DNA of 64,000 bases from Palsa-89 sp963824345 (GCA_963824345.1 CAWGOZ010000023.1:558001-622000); one strand, 5' to 3'. Positions 51,174 to 59,876 are shown, numbered from the stretch's first letter. Numbers and translations are program-made. The notes: generated by a model not told the origin, from the letters alone.

Positions 51174-51946
51174 TTTACGAACCCGCGTTCAGATCGTCCC
51201 ATGAACGCCAGCAGGTCTCGCACCTCGGCGCAATCCGGCACTTCCGCGCGAATCCGCTCCACGGCCTGGGTTGTATTGAGCCCCGATTTCGTCAGAAGCC
51301 GGAAAGCCTTGTGCAAGTTTTCAATGGCCTCCCGGGTGAAGCCGCGCCTTTCAAGTCCAACCTTATTCTCGCCAAATACCTTGGATTCCCGCGGACTCAC
51401 CGTCATCGAGAAAGGCAGCACGTCCTTGGTGACCACGCTGTAGCCGCCGACAAAGGCATGCTTGCCGATGCGGCAAAATTGATGCACGCCGCTAAAGGCT
51501 TCGATCACCGCCCAGTCTTCCACTATCACGTGCCCGGCGAACGTCACCGCGTTTCCGAGCTGCGTGTGGTCGCCCACCCGCACATCGTGCGCCACGTGCG
51601 CGTAGGCCATCACTAAATTGTCATCGCCGACTTCGGTCACCAATCCGCCGCCTTCCGTTCCGCGATGGATGCTCACAAACTCGCGGATTTTGTTGCGGCT
51701 TCCGATGCGTGTCTCGGCACGCTCTCCTTTGTATTTCAAATCCTGCGACGCCACTCCGACCGTAGAATACGGATAGAAGATGTTGTCTTCACCGATGCGC
51801 GTCGCGCCTTCCAGGTAGACATGCGCCATCAGCCGGGTGCGCGCCCCAATCTCGACATCGGCGCCGATGATGCAATACGGGCCGATTTCAGCGCTTGCGG
51901 AAACACGAGCTTGCGGATCGACGATGGCCGACGGATGAATCGCCAT
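51170..51946 (-). CDS. lpxA: UDP-N-acetylglucosamine acyltransferase LpxA
   Basis: 258 residues from ATG 51946; the open frame extends upstream but ATG fits the family. Left-handed beta-helix hexapeptides (IHPSAIVDPQARVSASAEIG, MAYAHVAHDVRVGDHTQLGN) and the catalytic His region AYAHVAHD. C-terminal helices begin ENLHKAFRLLTKSGLN. It acylates UDP-GlcNAc (or its 3-amino analogue) with acyl-ACP in the first lipid A step. 8 bp after fabZ. Confidence 0.95.
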   Translation of the reverse strand: MAIHPSAIVDPQARVSASAEIGPYCIIGADVEIGARTRLMAHVYLEGATRIGEDNIFYPYSTVGVASQDLKYKGERAETRIGSRNKIREFVSIHRGTEGGGLVTEVGDDNLVMAYAHVAHDVRVGDHTQLGNAVTFAGHVIVEDWAVIEAFSGVHQFCRIGKHAFVGGYSVVTKDVLPFSMTVSPRESKVFGENKVGLERRGFTREAIENLHKAFRLLTKSGLNTTQAVERIRAEVPDCAEVRDLLAFMGRSERGFVK

Positions 51947-51954
51947 TCGCGGGC

Positions 51955-52431
51955 TTAGGGAACCGGCTGTTCGACCACCGGCGCTCCCAGCTGAGGCTCG
52001 CGGTCGGCCAGCTTGCACATCAGCTCGGCTTCGGCCACCACCAGCCCTTCCACGGTGGCTTGGCCATACATCTTGGCGACGCTCGCCTTGCGCTTGGTGA
52101 CCTTCATTTCGATACGGAGCTGATCGCCCGGCCGCACCGGACGGCGGAACTTGGCCTGTTCGATAGACGCCAGCAGCACCAACTTGTTCTTGCGATCCGG
52201 CACGGACTTTAGCACCAGCACGCCCGCCACTTGCGCCATCGCTTCCACCACCAGCACGCCCGGCATCACGGGAAAATCCGGAAAATGGCCCACGAAAAAG
52301 GGTTCATTCACCGTTACGTTCTTGATTCCCACGATGCGCTCGGCTTCCAGCTCGAGAATGGAATCCACCAGCAGCATGGGATAGCGGTGGGGCAAAATAT
52401 CGCGAATTTCCTGGATGTCGAGAAGGGGCAT
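51955..52431 (-). CDS. fabZ: 3-hydroxyacyl-ACP dehydratase FabZ
   Basis: 158 residues, slightly longer than usual because of a Pro/Val-rich tail. Hot-dog fold with PHRYPMLLVDSI, then GHFPDFPVMPGVLVVEAMAQVAG carrying the catalytic His and Glu, and AKFRRPVRPGDQL. It dehydrates 3-hydroxyacyl-ACP, competing with LpxA for substrate, which explains their linkage. TATAAT lies 11 bp before its ATG (shared with the divergent M20 gene), so the leader is very short. Confidence 0.95.
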   Translation of the reverse strand: MPLLDIQEIRDILPHRYPMLLVDSILELEAERIVGIKNVTVNEPFFVGHFPDFPVMPGVLVVEAMAQVAGVLVLKSVPDRKNKLVLLASIEQAKFRRPVRPGDQLRIEMKVTKRKASVAKMYGQATVEGLVVAEAELMCKLADREPQLGAPVVEQPVP

Positions 52432-52441
52432 GCGAACTGGC

Positions 52442-52450
52442 TATTATAAC
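52442..52450. promoter_or_regulatory. Shared symmetric -10 element of divergent fabZ and M20 peptidase
   Basis: tattataac: read rightward TATTAT/TATAAC, read leftward TATAAT (52448-52443). The start codons are only 24 bp apart (ATG 52431 leftward, GTG 52456 rightward), so one AT-box appears to serve both, with leaders of about 2-5 nt. Confidence 0.5.
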
Positions 52451-52455
52451 AGGCA

Positions 52456-53598
52456 GTGCATCCGTTCCTTGCTTTTACGGAAGCGAAGCAGTCCGCCATC
52501 GTCGCGCTCATCGGCGAGTTGGTAAGGTGCGAGTCTCCGAGCGATCAGCCGCAGGCCGTGAACCGCTTCGTGAACCTGCTTGCCAGCCGCATTGAGGGCG
52601 CCGCCAGCGTCAAGACTTTGCCGGGCGGGCGCTTTGGGCATCACCTCCGCTGCGAATTCAAATTTCCGGGTGCCAAAGCGGACGCCGGAAAAATCCTAGT
52701 GCTGGCGCATTCCGACACCGTTTGGCCGCTGGGAACATTGGCGCAAATGCCATTGCGCGAAGAAGCCGGCCGTTTGTGGGGCCCGGGCGTGCTCGATATG
52801 AAATCCGGCATCGCATTCTTTCTTTACGCTGTGCGCACGCTCCAGACGCTGGAGGTCCCGGTGCGCCGCGGGATTTTGTTTCAGGTGAATTCCGATGAGG
52901 AAGTGGGCAGCGAAACTTCGCGGCAATTCACCGAAGAGGCTGCCCGGCAAAGCGCTGCCGTGCTTTTGCTGGAACCTGGAACCGGGCTGCAAGGCAAACT
53001 CAAGACTTCGCGCAAAGGTGTCGGCGACTACACCGTCACGGTGAAAGGTCGGGCTTCGCACGCGGGTGTCGATTATGCGGCCGGCGCCAGCGCGGTGGTC
53101 GAATTGGCGCGCCAGATTCCGAAAATCGCGCGGTTCACCGATTTGAAGCAGGGCATCACGGTAAACCCGGGCGTAATTGCCGGTGGCACCCGCACCAACG
53201 TGGTGGCCGCGGAAGCGCGGGCCGAAGTGGATATCCGCGTTGCCAAATTGAAGGATGCCGCGGCGCTGGACAAGAAATTCCGATCGCTCAGTCCCGTCGA
53301 CAAGCGCTGCTCCATTCAAGTGGAGGGCGGACTCAATCGTCCGCCCATGGAGCGAACGCCGGCCATTCGCCAGTTATTCCAAACGGCGCGCGCCTGCGCC
53401 GGGGAGCTTGGCGTGGTGCTCCAGGAATCGGCCACAGGCGGAGGGTCGGACGGCAATTTCACCGCCGCTCTCGGTATTCCCACGCTCGATGGATTGGGCG
53501 GTGTCGGGGAAGGTGCACACGCAGCCAACGAGAGCATTCTGCTGGACCGCATCGCGGATAGGACGGCGTTGCTCGCGATGTTGCTGTCGCGCCTTTAA
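52456..53598 (+). CDS. M20-family metallopeptidase (glutamate carboxypeptidase-like)
   Basis: 380 residues from GTG 52456. Zinc-site motifs: LAHSDTVWPLG (H85, D87), GPGVLDMKSG (bridging D114) and SDEEVGS (catalytic E148 and ligand E149). The dimerisation domain has RASHAGVDYAAGASAVVEL and the end GEGAHAANE gives the last His ligand. It resembles carboxypeptidase G2 and hydrolyses C-terminal acyl-amino acids; no signal peptide is seen. It ends 4 bp inside convergent selA. Confidence 0.9.
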   Translation: MHPFLAFTEAKQSAIVALIGELVRCESPSDQPQAVNRFVNLLASRIEGAASVKTLPGGRFGHHLRCEFKFPGAKADAGKILVLAHSDTVWPLGTLAQMPLREEAGRLWGPGVLDMKSGIAFFLYAVRTLQTLEVPVRRGILFQVNSDEEVGSETSRQFTEEAARQSAAVLLLEPGTGLQGKLKTSRKGVGDYTVTVKGRASHAGVDYAAGASAVVELARQIPKIARFTDLKQGITVNPGVIAGGTRTNVVAAEARAEVDIRVAKLKDAAALDKKFRSLSPVDKRCSIQVEGGLNRPPMERTPAIRQLFQTARACAGELGVVLQESATGGGSDGNFTAALGIPTLDGLGGVGEGAHAANESILLDRIADRTALLAMLLSRL

Positions 53599-54938
53599 AC
53601 GCAGGCCGCCCGGATCACGCGTTCCAACTCGTCTTCCTCCTCCGCGAAAACCGTCCGCAGATCCAGCAGCAGGCGCCCGTCTTCGATCCGCGCCACCACG
53701 GGCGGATCACTCAACCGGCAACGCTTCTCGGCTTCCATCACGTCGGCGCAATCGATCGCGATCAGCCAGCTCTCGATCGGCTGTCCGGGCGTGGAGCCTC
53801 CGCCGATCATAGAGCGGCCTTCCATTACTTCCGCACGCAGCCCATGCAGCCGGTCCAGCATCCGCTCCGCCCTTCCGCGCAGTTCCTCGCTCGATTGCGC
53901 AATCATGCGCAGCGCCGGAATTTGGTGCCAGCGTTCCAGCACCGCCAGACGCAGCGTGGTTTCAAGCGCCTGGTAGATCAGTTTATCCAGCCGCAATGCG
54001 CGAAACATGGGATTCCGCCGGAGTCGCCCGATTAGCTCCGGGTCGCCCGCCAGTATTCCCGCCTGCGGCCCTCCCAGCAATTTGTCCCCGCTGAAGGACA
54101 CCAGATTGACGCCCGCGCGAATACTGTCCGCAACCAGTGGTTCTTGCACGCCGAATGCACGCATATCCGCGATGCAGCCACTACCCAGGTCTTCGTATAG
54201 AGGCACACCGCGGTTCTTCGCCAATGCGACCAGTTCACCCAGCGCCGGTCTCGCCGTAAATCCCTCCATGCGAAAATTGCTGGGATGAACGCGCAACAGC
54301 AGCCGGGTGCGCTCATTGATCGCCTCGCGATAGTCATCCACGTGGGTCCGATTCGTCGTTCCCACTTCGCGCAGGATGGCGCCCGAGCGCTGCATGATGT
54401 CCGGGATGCGGAATCCGTCGCCGATCTCGATCAGCTCGCCCCGCGACACCACCACCTCGAACCCCGCGGCTAGTTCGTTCAACGCCAGGTAAATCGCGGC
54501 CGCGTTGTTGTTCACCGCGATTCCCGGCGCACCCGCCAGCCGCTCAATGAACTTCGCCGCGTGAACGTCCCGTTTTCCGCGCCGGCCCGCAGCCAGGTCG
54601 TATTCCAGGTTCGAGTACCCCGCCAGCGGCTGGAACGGCGCCAGTGGCGCGCGTCCCAGATTGGTGTGCAGCACCACGCCGGTTGCATTGATCACGCGCC
54701 TCAGCGACGGCGTCTCCAGCTTCGCCAGGTTGCGTTCCACGCGCTCCTGGATGGGAACGGAGTTGGCGTGGCTTCCAGCCCGTATCTCCGCGCGCTTCTT
54801 TTCCAGCACTCGGCGCACTTCTTCGACGATCAAAGCGCGCGGAAAACGCCCGTCCAAGTGGCCCAGATCGCCCAGCACCTGGTCCACTGCCGGCAGTTGA
54901 CGCAGGTCGGCTTCGGGTAGTTGGTTTGAGGCGGCCAC
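53595..54938 (-). CDS. selA: L-seryl-tRNA(Sec) selenium transferase SelA
   Basis: PLP enzyme converting Ser-tRNA(Sec) to Sec-tRNA(Sec). 447 residues: N-terminal LRQLPAVDQVL and VRRVINATGVVLHTNLGRAPL, substrate/PLP regions NNNAAAIYLALNEL and EVGTTNRTHVDDYREAI, PLP Lys286 in SFSGDKLLGGPQAG. selB, selC and selD are not in the window, and I found no gene here with an in-frame UGA requiring Sec. A complete selenocysteine pathway elsewhere is implied but unproven. Confidence 0.94.
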   Translation of the reverse strand: MAASNQLPEADLRQLPAVDQVLGDLGHLDGRFPRALIVEEVRRVLEKKRAEIRAGSHANSVPIQERVERNLAKLETPSLRRVINATGVVLHTNLGRAPLAPFQPLAGYSNLEYDLAAGRRGKRDVHAAKFIERLAGAPGIAVNNNAAAIYLALNELAAGFEVVVSRGELIEIGDGFRIPDIMQRSGAILREVGTTNRTHVDDYREAINERTRLLLRVHPSNFRMEGFTARPALGELVALAKNRGVPLYEDLGSGCIADMRAFGVQEPLVADSIRAGVNLVSFSGDKLLGGPQAGILAGDPELIGRLRRNPMFRALRLDKLIYQALETTLRLAVLERWHQIPALRMIAQSSEELRGRAERMLDRLHGLRAEVMEGRSMIGGGSTPGQPIESWLIAIDCADVMEAEKRCRLSDPPVVARIEDGRLLLDLRTVFAEEEDELERVIRAACV

Positions 54939-54977
54939 GCCACGATCTTATCAGGCCTGTGCTATCTTCCAGGTTTC

Positions 54978-55946
54978 ATGGACCCCATAAACCTTCTTGT
55001 CATTTCGAGCCCGCACTATCCGTTCCTGCGGTTCCTGGACCACCTCCCGCAGCCGGTCACCGTGCACACCGGCAACGATCTCGATTTCTTGAAACAACAC
55101 GCTCCCGATGCCAATGTGATCCTCAACGGCTTCCACGACGGCTCCGCGCTCGGAGCGATCCTGCCGCTCGCCCAGCGTGTGAAATGGATCCATACCTTGT
55201 CGGCGGGCGTGGAGGGCGTCCTGTCACCCGAGCTGATCGCAAGCCCCGTCCCGCTCACCAACGGCCGGGGAGTCTTCGGTCCCGCGCTCGCCGAATTCGC
55301 CATCGCGGGAATGCTGTTCTTCGCAAAAGATGTGCGGCGGCTGATTCGCCAGCAGGAGGCGGCACGCTGGGAGCAGTTTGACGTAACGTTTCTTCGCGAT
55401 CAGACGCTCGGTGTCGTTGGCTATGGCGGCATCGGCAAGGAGACGGCGCGCTTGGCCCACGCTCTCGGCATGAAGGTATTGGCGTTGCGGCGGCGCACTC
55501 CCGGGCCGGAAAAGGATCCAGTGCTGGAGCGCTCCTTCACGCGCGAACAACTGCACGAAATGCTGAGCCTGTCCGACTACATTGTGGCCGCCGCCCCGCT
55601 TACGCCCGAAACCCGAGGCATGATCGGCGGGGGCGAGTTCCACTTCATGAAGAATTCCGCCGTATTCATCAACGTCGGACGTGGCGCCGTCGTGGTTGAA
55701 TCCGCCCTTATTTCAGCCCTCAACCAGTCCATCATCCGCGGCGCGGCTCTCGACGTCTTTGAGACAGAGCCGCTACCCTCCGATCATCCCTTCTATCGCA
55801 TGCAGAACGTGCTGCTCTCGCCGCACTGCGCCGACCATACCACGGGCTGGATGGAGCTGGCGGTGAAACAATTCATCGAAAACTTCGAGCGTTTCCGCAA
55901 CGGGCAGCCGCTGGAATTCATTGTGGATAAACAGGCGGGTTATTAG
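54978..55946 (+). CDS. D-2-hydroxyacid dehydrogenase family protein
   Basis: 322 residues. NAD-binding VVGYGGIGKETARLA (148-153 core), catalytic Arg in NVGRGAVVVE, Glu in DVFETEPLPSDHPFY and His in SPHCADHTTGWME. It interconverts 2-ketoacids and D-2-hydroxyacids, or reduces glyoxylate-like compounds; specificity is unknown. TATCTT 54963-54968 precedes the ATG by 9 bp. The PLP enzyme follows after 8 bp. Confidence 0.9.
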   Translation: MDPINLLVISSPHYPFLRFLDHLPQPVTVHTGNDLDFLKQHAPDANVILNGFHDGSALGAILPLAQRVKWIHTLSAGVEGVLSPELIASPVPLTNGRGVFGPALAEFAIAGMLFFAKDVRRLIRQQEAARWEQFDVTFLRDQTLGVVGYGGIGKETARLAHALGMKVLALRRRTPGPEKDPVLERSFTREQLHEMLSLSDYIVAAAPLTPETRGMIGGGEFHFMKNSAVFINVGRGAVVVESALISALNQSIIRGAALDVFETEPLPSDHPFYRMQNVLLSPHCADHTTGWMELAVKQFIENFERFRNGQPLEFIVDKQAGY

Positions 55947-55954
55947 GCGGACGC

Positions 55955-56920
55955 ATGCCGCGGATCCCCGTCTCGACTATCCAGTTGTCCGATGTCCAAT
56001 CCGCCGCCCAGCGCACGCGCCACATCGTGCGCCGCACTCCGGTTTTCACCTCCCGCACCTTCGATGCCCTCACCGGCGCGAGTATTGTTTTCAAATGTGA
56101 AAACTTCCAGCGCGGCGGAGCGTTCAAGATCCGCGGCGCGGCCAACTTCGTCTTGTCGATCCCGAAGGATCAGCTTGAGCACGGCGTCGTAACGTATTCC
56201 TCGGGCAATCACGGACAAGCGGTGGCGATCGCCGCCGAATCGCTCGGGATTCCCGCCAGCGTTGTCATGCCGGCCGATGCGCCGGCTTCGAAGCTCGCTG
56301 CTACCCGCGCCCGCGGCGCTCGAATCGTCACTTACGATCGAGCCTTCGAAGATCGCGAAGCCATCGCACGGCAGATCGCGCGCGAGACGGGCGCAAACAT
56401 CGTCCCCCCTTACGACCACCCTTGGACCATCGCGGGACAAGGCGCCGCCGTTCTGGAATTGCTGGAGGAAGCACCCGATATCGATGCGCTCGTTATACCG
56501 ATCGGCGGCGGCGGCTTGATCTCCGGCAGCTCCATCGCCGCGCACGCCATTCGCGCTGGTATTCGCGTCTTCGGCGTGGAACCGGAGCGCGGCAACGACG
56601 CGCTGCTCTCGTTACGCGCCGGCTCGCGCGTGGAAGTCCCACCGCCTGAAACCATCGCCGATGGCCTGCGCGCAACCAAACCGGGAGCGCTTACGTTTCC
56701 TATTATTCAGGAGCATGTCGAGGATATTGTACTGGTCAGCGATGCCGAAATCCGCGCCGCGATGAAGTTTCTGCTGGCGCGCATGAAGATTCTGGTGGAG
56801 CCCAGCGGCGCCGCCTCTGCCGCCGCGGTCCTCCATCGCAGGCTCCCCGGAGATCTCAGGCGAATCGGAGTCATTCTTTCGGGCGGCAACGTGGATCTCG
56901 AATATCTGCGGACTCTTTAA
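55955..56920 (+). CDS. Threonine/serine dehydratase-like PLP enzyme
   Basis: 321 residues of the fold-type II PLP family without the regulatory ACT domain, thus catabolic threonine ammonia-lyase, serine racemase or hydroxyaspartate ammonia-lyase. Motifs: CENFQRGGAFKIRGAAN (PLP Lys58), SSGNHGQAVA, PIGGGGLISG (phosphate loop) and VEPSGAASAAA. The end overlaps convergent AAA ATPase gene by 4 bp. It may form a two-gene operon with the hydroxyacid dehydrogenase. Confidence 0.9.
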   Translation: MPRIPVSTIQLSDVQSAAQRTRHIVRRTPVFTSRTFDALTGASIVFKCENFQRGGAFKIRGAANFVLSIPKDQLEHGVVTYSSGNHGQAVAIAAESLGIPASVVMPADAPASKLAATRARGARIVTYDRAFEDREAIARQIARETGANIVPPYDHPWTIAGQGAAVLELLEEAPDIDALVIPIGGGGLISGSSIAAHAIRAGIRVFGVEPERGNDALLSLRAGSRVEVPPPETIADGLRATKPGALTFPIIQEHVEDIVLVSDAEIRAAMKFLLARMKILVEPSGAASAAAVLHRRLPGDLRRIGVILSGGNVDLEYLRTL

Positions 56921-58335
56921 TCGCCGGTCTCTTCCAGGAAGCAGCTGTCAAAGGCTTGGTCCATCAGATCGTCCGTTAGTTCGAACGGCAGCTTCTCGAA
57001 GTGGATTAGGTCGATGGCATGCGACAACACGTCCCGCGGATGGCAACGTCGGAACGCCCGCCCGGCTTTCCGATAGTGCTTCTCGATGAACCGCGCGATC
57101 AACCCCTCAGGGTACCGCAGGCTTTTCGATTCGCAGAAGCGCTGGAAGATGGTGGTGAATTCCTGCGAGTCCGGGCTGCGCAACAACATCTTGTATTGAA
57201 TGCGGCGCAGAAAAGCTTCGTCGCCTAATTGTTCCGGATTCTGGTTCGTAGAAAAGATGAGAAACGCTTCAAAAGGAACCGTGATTTTACCGCCGCTGTT
57301 GAATTTCAGGTAGTCCACGCGCCTCTCCATGGGAACAATCCAGCGGTTCAGTATCTCGGCGGGAGTACACTGCTGGCGGCCGAAGTCGTCGATCAGGTAA
57401 ATGCCGTTGTTGGCCTTCAATTGATACGGCGCGTCGTAAATCTTCGATATCGCGTTGTAGTTGAGGTCCAGCATCTCCAGAGCCAGCTCCCCGCCGGTGA
57501 CGATGAAAGGACGGCGGCACTTGATCCAGCGCCGGTCGTGCCGCGGCCCGGCTGCGAACACCGACTGCTCTTCGGCGTCCTGCACGGGCTGATGGTACAG
57601 CGGGTCGAAAACCTGAACGATGGTGCCCTGACAATCCAACGCGTAGGGAACGTACACGCACGAATCGTCCACGTTCATCAGCGCTTCGGCCAGGAATGTC
57701 TTGCCATTTCCTGGCTGCCCATAAATCAGGAACGAATTTCCCGAGCTGACCGCCGGGCCGATCTGGGCCAGAACCCGGGGCGTCATCACCATCCGGCTGT
57801 AAGCTTGTCGCAAGGCTTCGGGGGTAAGCCAACCGTCCGCGCGCCGCTGTTTCCTCACCCCATCCGCATATTGAGACAGCGGAACAGGCGCCAGCCCGGT
57901 GTACTGATTGCTTTCCAGATTTTCCCTCGCCTGGTTGCGGCCCGTATCGGTCAGAGCGAACAACACCGTGCTGTTGCCCATGCCGAGCGACTTCTTAGCC
58001 TCAATAAAGCGCTGCTGTTTGAAAAAATCGATGATCCCTTCAATCAGGCTGAACTGGAGCCCCAACCCCTCCGACAATTCGCGCCCCAGCATGTCGCCTT
58101 TCGAGTACATCTTCTTCAGGATCAGCTGTTGCACCAGCGATGAAGTCAGCCCGGTGTCCTCCAGGCTCTCCGGAACCGGCGGCACATAAGCAGGTTGGCT
58201 GCCGTTGGAGGTTGCGCCTCTGCTGGCCGGCACGTTGAGCGCCTGGGATAGAACTTCCAGGTTCGAAGCATCGCTCTGTTCAGCTTCGTCTAAGCACAGC
58301 GTGGCTGCACCCGATGAGACAGATTCGGTCGACAT
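56917..58335 (-). CDS. AAA ATPase with N-terminal winged-helix-like domain
   Basis: 472 residues. Residues about 60-135 resemble a winged-helix module (LILKKMYSKGDMLGRELSEGLGL ... DFFKQQRFIEAKKSLGMG). The AAA part has Walker A GQPGNGKT (206-213), Walker B GIYLIDDFGRQQ, sensor-1-like IFSTNQNPEQL and an arginine-rich second half (FLRRIQYKMLLRSP). The arrangement is MoxR- or chaperone-like, known in Acidobacteria and Deltaproteobacteria without a clear role. It is 57 bp downstream of yihY on the same strand. Confidence 0.8.
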   Translation of the reverse strand: MSTESVSSGAATLCLDEAEQSDASNLEVLSQALNVPASRGATSNGSQPAYVPPVPESLEDTGLTSSLVQQLILKKMYSKGDMLGRELSEGLGLQFSLIEGIIDFFKQQRFIEAKKSLGMGNSTVLFALTDTGRNQARENLESNQYTGLAPVPLSQYADGVRKQRRADGWLTPEALRQAYSRMVMTPRVLAQIGPAVSSGNSFLIYGQPGNGKTFLAEALMNVDDSCVYVPYALDCQGTIVQVFDPLYHQPVQDAEEQSVFAAGPRHDRRWIKCRRPFIVTGGELALEMLDLNYNAISKIYDAPYQLKANNGIYLIDDFGRQQCTPAEILNRWIVPMERRVDYLKFNSGGKITVPFEAFLIFSTNQNPEQLGDEAFLRRIQYKMLLRSPDSQEFTTIFQRFCESKSLRYPEGLIARFIEKHYRKAGRAFRRCHPRDVLSHAIDLIHFEKLPFELTDDLMDQAFDSCFLEETGD

Positions 58336-58392
58336 GATGATGGATGTTCAGTGTGCACCCTCGATTCGAATCTCGCAATAGGAAGTTGGTCC

Positions 58393-59280
58393 TTATTCCC
58401 TAGGTTGAATCCCGGTGGTTGAATCCCGGTGGTTGAATCCCGCTGATTGAATCCCGAGTGACACCCCCACTTGCGCTCTCCGCGCGGTCCATTCCGCCCC
58501 GGCCAGAACTACCAGCGCCGCCAGGAATCCCCACAGGATGATCGTTACCGTGTAATAAAAGGGGCCGTACTCGGACTGCAGCTTGGCTCTCAAATACGGC
58601 CACGTCCATAAATTCACGTACTTCAACAACTCCAGCAGCAATCCCACCACGATTGCCGCTGGTACCATCCGCGCGGCCTCGATCTTGCAGTTCGGCAGCA
58701 GCCAGTAAATCAGAAACAGCACCAGCATCGAAATAGGAACGGCCGCCGCCTTGAACAGCACCAGACCCAGAATGTTCGCCGCCGGCGACGTCGGCCGGAG
58801 CGAAATTCCCGCCAGAAATTCCTTGTTCAACGCGGTCAGCGTGGTCGACACCAGCATCAGCGCGCCGCACGCGAAGATCAGGCCCAGGCTCACCAGCTGG
58901 TTCTTGAAGTAATTCCGGTTCTTCGGGCAATTCCAGACGCGGTTCAAAGCCACCTCCAGCGGCTCGAAGATTCCGCTGGCCGTGAAGAAAAGCAGGATCA
59001 ATGACACTATTTGGACCGGACCGCGCGACGCCACGGTGACTTCGAAGTTGCGCCGGATAAATTGGCCCATGGTATCCGGAAAATAGTCGTTCAAAGCGAA
59101 ATATACCGCGCCAACTCCAGCGCGCCATCTGAGGACATAGCGGCAGATGGACAGCATCACCGTCAGGAACGGAAAGAAGGACAACAACAGGCCCGCCGAA
59201 ACCGAGAAGGCGAATACGTGCACTTCGGTCTGCATCAGGTAGTGAAAGGTCGGAAGAAGGGCGCGAACCAGTCGTCTCAC
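58393..59280 (-). CDS. yihY: YihY/UPF0761 family membrane protein
   Basis: 295 residues. The start GTG 59280 overlaps the purN stop by 4 bp (GTGA), better than ATG 59313. Six membrane segments with the family signature ILLFFTASGIFEPLEVALNRVWNCPKNRNYFKNQL, then YWLLPNCKIEAARMVPAAIVVGLLLELLKY and FYYTVTIILWGF. Function is unsettled; the older ribonuclease BN assignment is not supported. The C-terminus after VSLGIQS is encoded by a 14-bp tandem repeat. Confidence 0.88.
   Translation of the reverse strand: MRRLVRALLPTFHYLMQTEVHVFAFSVSAGLLLSFFPFLTVMLSICRYVLRWRAGVGAVYFALNDYFPDTMGQFIRRNFEVTVASRGPVQIVSLILLFFTASGIFEPLEVALNRVWNCPKNRNYFKNQLVSLGLIFACGALMLVSTTLTALNKEFLAGISLRPTSPAANILGLVLFKAAAVPISMLVLFLIYWLLPNCKIEAARMVPAAIVVGLLLELLKYVNLWTWPYLRAKLQSEYGPFYYTVTIILWGFLAALVVLAGAEWTARRAQVGVSLGIQSAGFNHRDSTTGIQPRE
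58403..58458. repeat. Four 14-bp tandem repeats in the yihY 3' end
   Basis: Units at 58403, 58417, 58431 and 58445 (ggttgaatcccggt twice, then two variants). Because 14 is not a multiple of 3, successive units are read in different frames and form the protein tail GIQSAGFNHRDSTTGIQPRE. A change in copy number would alter the C-terminus. Confidence 0.85.
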
Positions 59281-59876
59281 GTTGCGATCACGCGCCGGCC
59301 GGCGATCCTCCAACGTTCAGATAGGACGAGAGCGATGGCCTCGCTGTAAATGCGATGCTCCTCAACCAAAATCCGCGCCGCCAGGCTCTCCTCGCTGTCG
59401 GCATCCAGCACCGGCACGGCGGCTTGGAGGACAATGGGTCCCGCATCCAGGTGCTGGTCCACGAAATGCACCGTGCATCCGCTGATTTTCGCGCCGTGTT
59501 CCAGCGCCTGCCGCTGCGCATGCAGTCCTGGAAAGGCCGGTAACAGTGAGGGATGAATGTTCAGCACTCGCAGGGGGAAAGTCCGGCAAAACTCGGCTGA
59601 AAGTAGCCGCGTGAAGCCCGCCAGACAGACCAATTCCACGTTGTGCCGTTCAAGTTCGGCCACTATTTTCCCATCGTACTCTTCGCGCGCCACGCCTTTG
59701 GACGGCAGCACTGCGGCGGGCAATCCTCGCGACCGCGCGGCCTGGAAGCCGGGTGCTTCAGAGCGGTTTGAAATCACTATCCCGATCTCCGCCGCCAAGC
59801 GCCCGCGTTGCACGTTGTCCGCGATCGCCTCAAAATTCGAGCCGCGCCCGGAAAGCAGGATGCCCAAGCGTTTCAA
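59277..59876 (-). CDS. purN: Phosphoribosylglycinamide formyltransferase PurN
   Basis: 199 residues. Transfers formyl from 10-formyl-THF to GAR in purine synthesis. N-terminal LGILLSGRGSNFEAI, folate loop and catalytic region VLNIHPSLLPAFPGLHAQRQAL (Asn, His), then GCTVHFVDQHLDAGPIVLQ (catalytic Asp). It overlaps purM and yihY by 4 bp each, so the three genes are tightly coupled. Confidence 0.95.
   Translation of the reverse strand: MKRLGILLSGRGSNFEAIADNVQRGRLAAEIGIVISNRSEAPGFQAARSRGLPAAVLPSKGVAREEYDGKIVAELERHNVELVCLAGFTRLLSAEFCRTFPLRVLNIHPSLLPAFPGLHAQRQALEHGAKISGCTVHFVDQHLDAGPIVLQAAVPVLDADSEESLAARILVEEHRIYSEAIALVLSERWRIAGRRVIAT

Noticed and set aside
57229..58143. 304-codon plus-strand frame
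   Set aside because: Antisense shadow of the AAA ATPase gene with clear Walker motifs on the other strand.
58403..58458. CRISPR-like repeats
   Set aside because: Units are 14 bp and directly abutting with no spacers.
58393..59280. Ribonuclease BN
   Set aside because: Old annotation for the YihY family; true RNase BN is an unrelated metallo-beta-lactamase protein.
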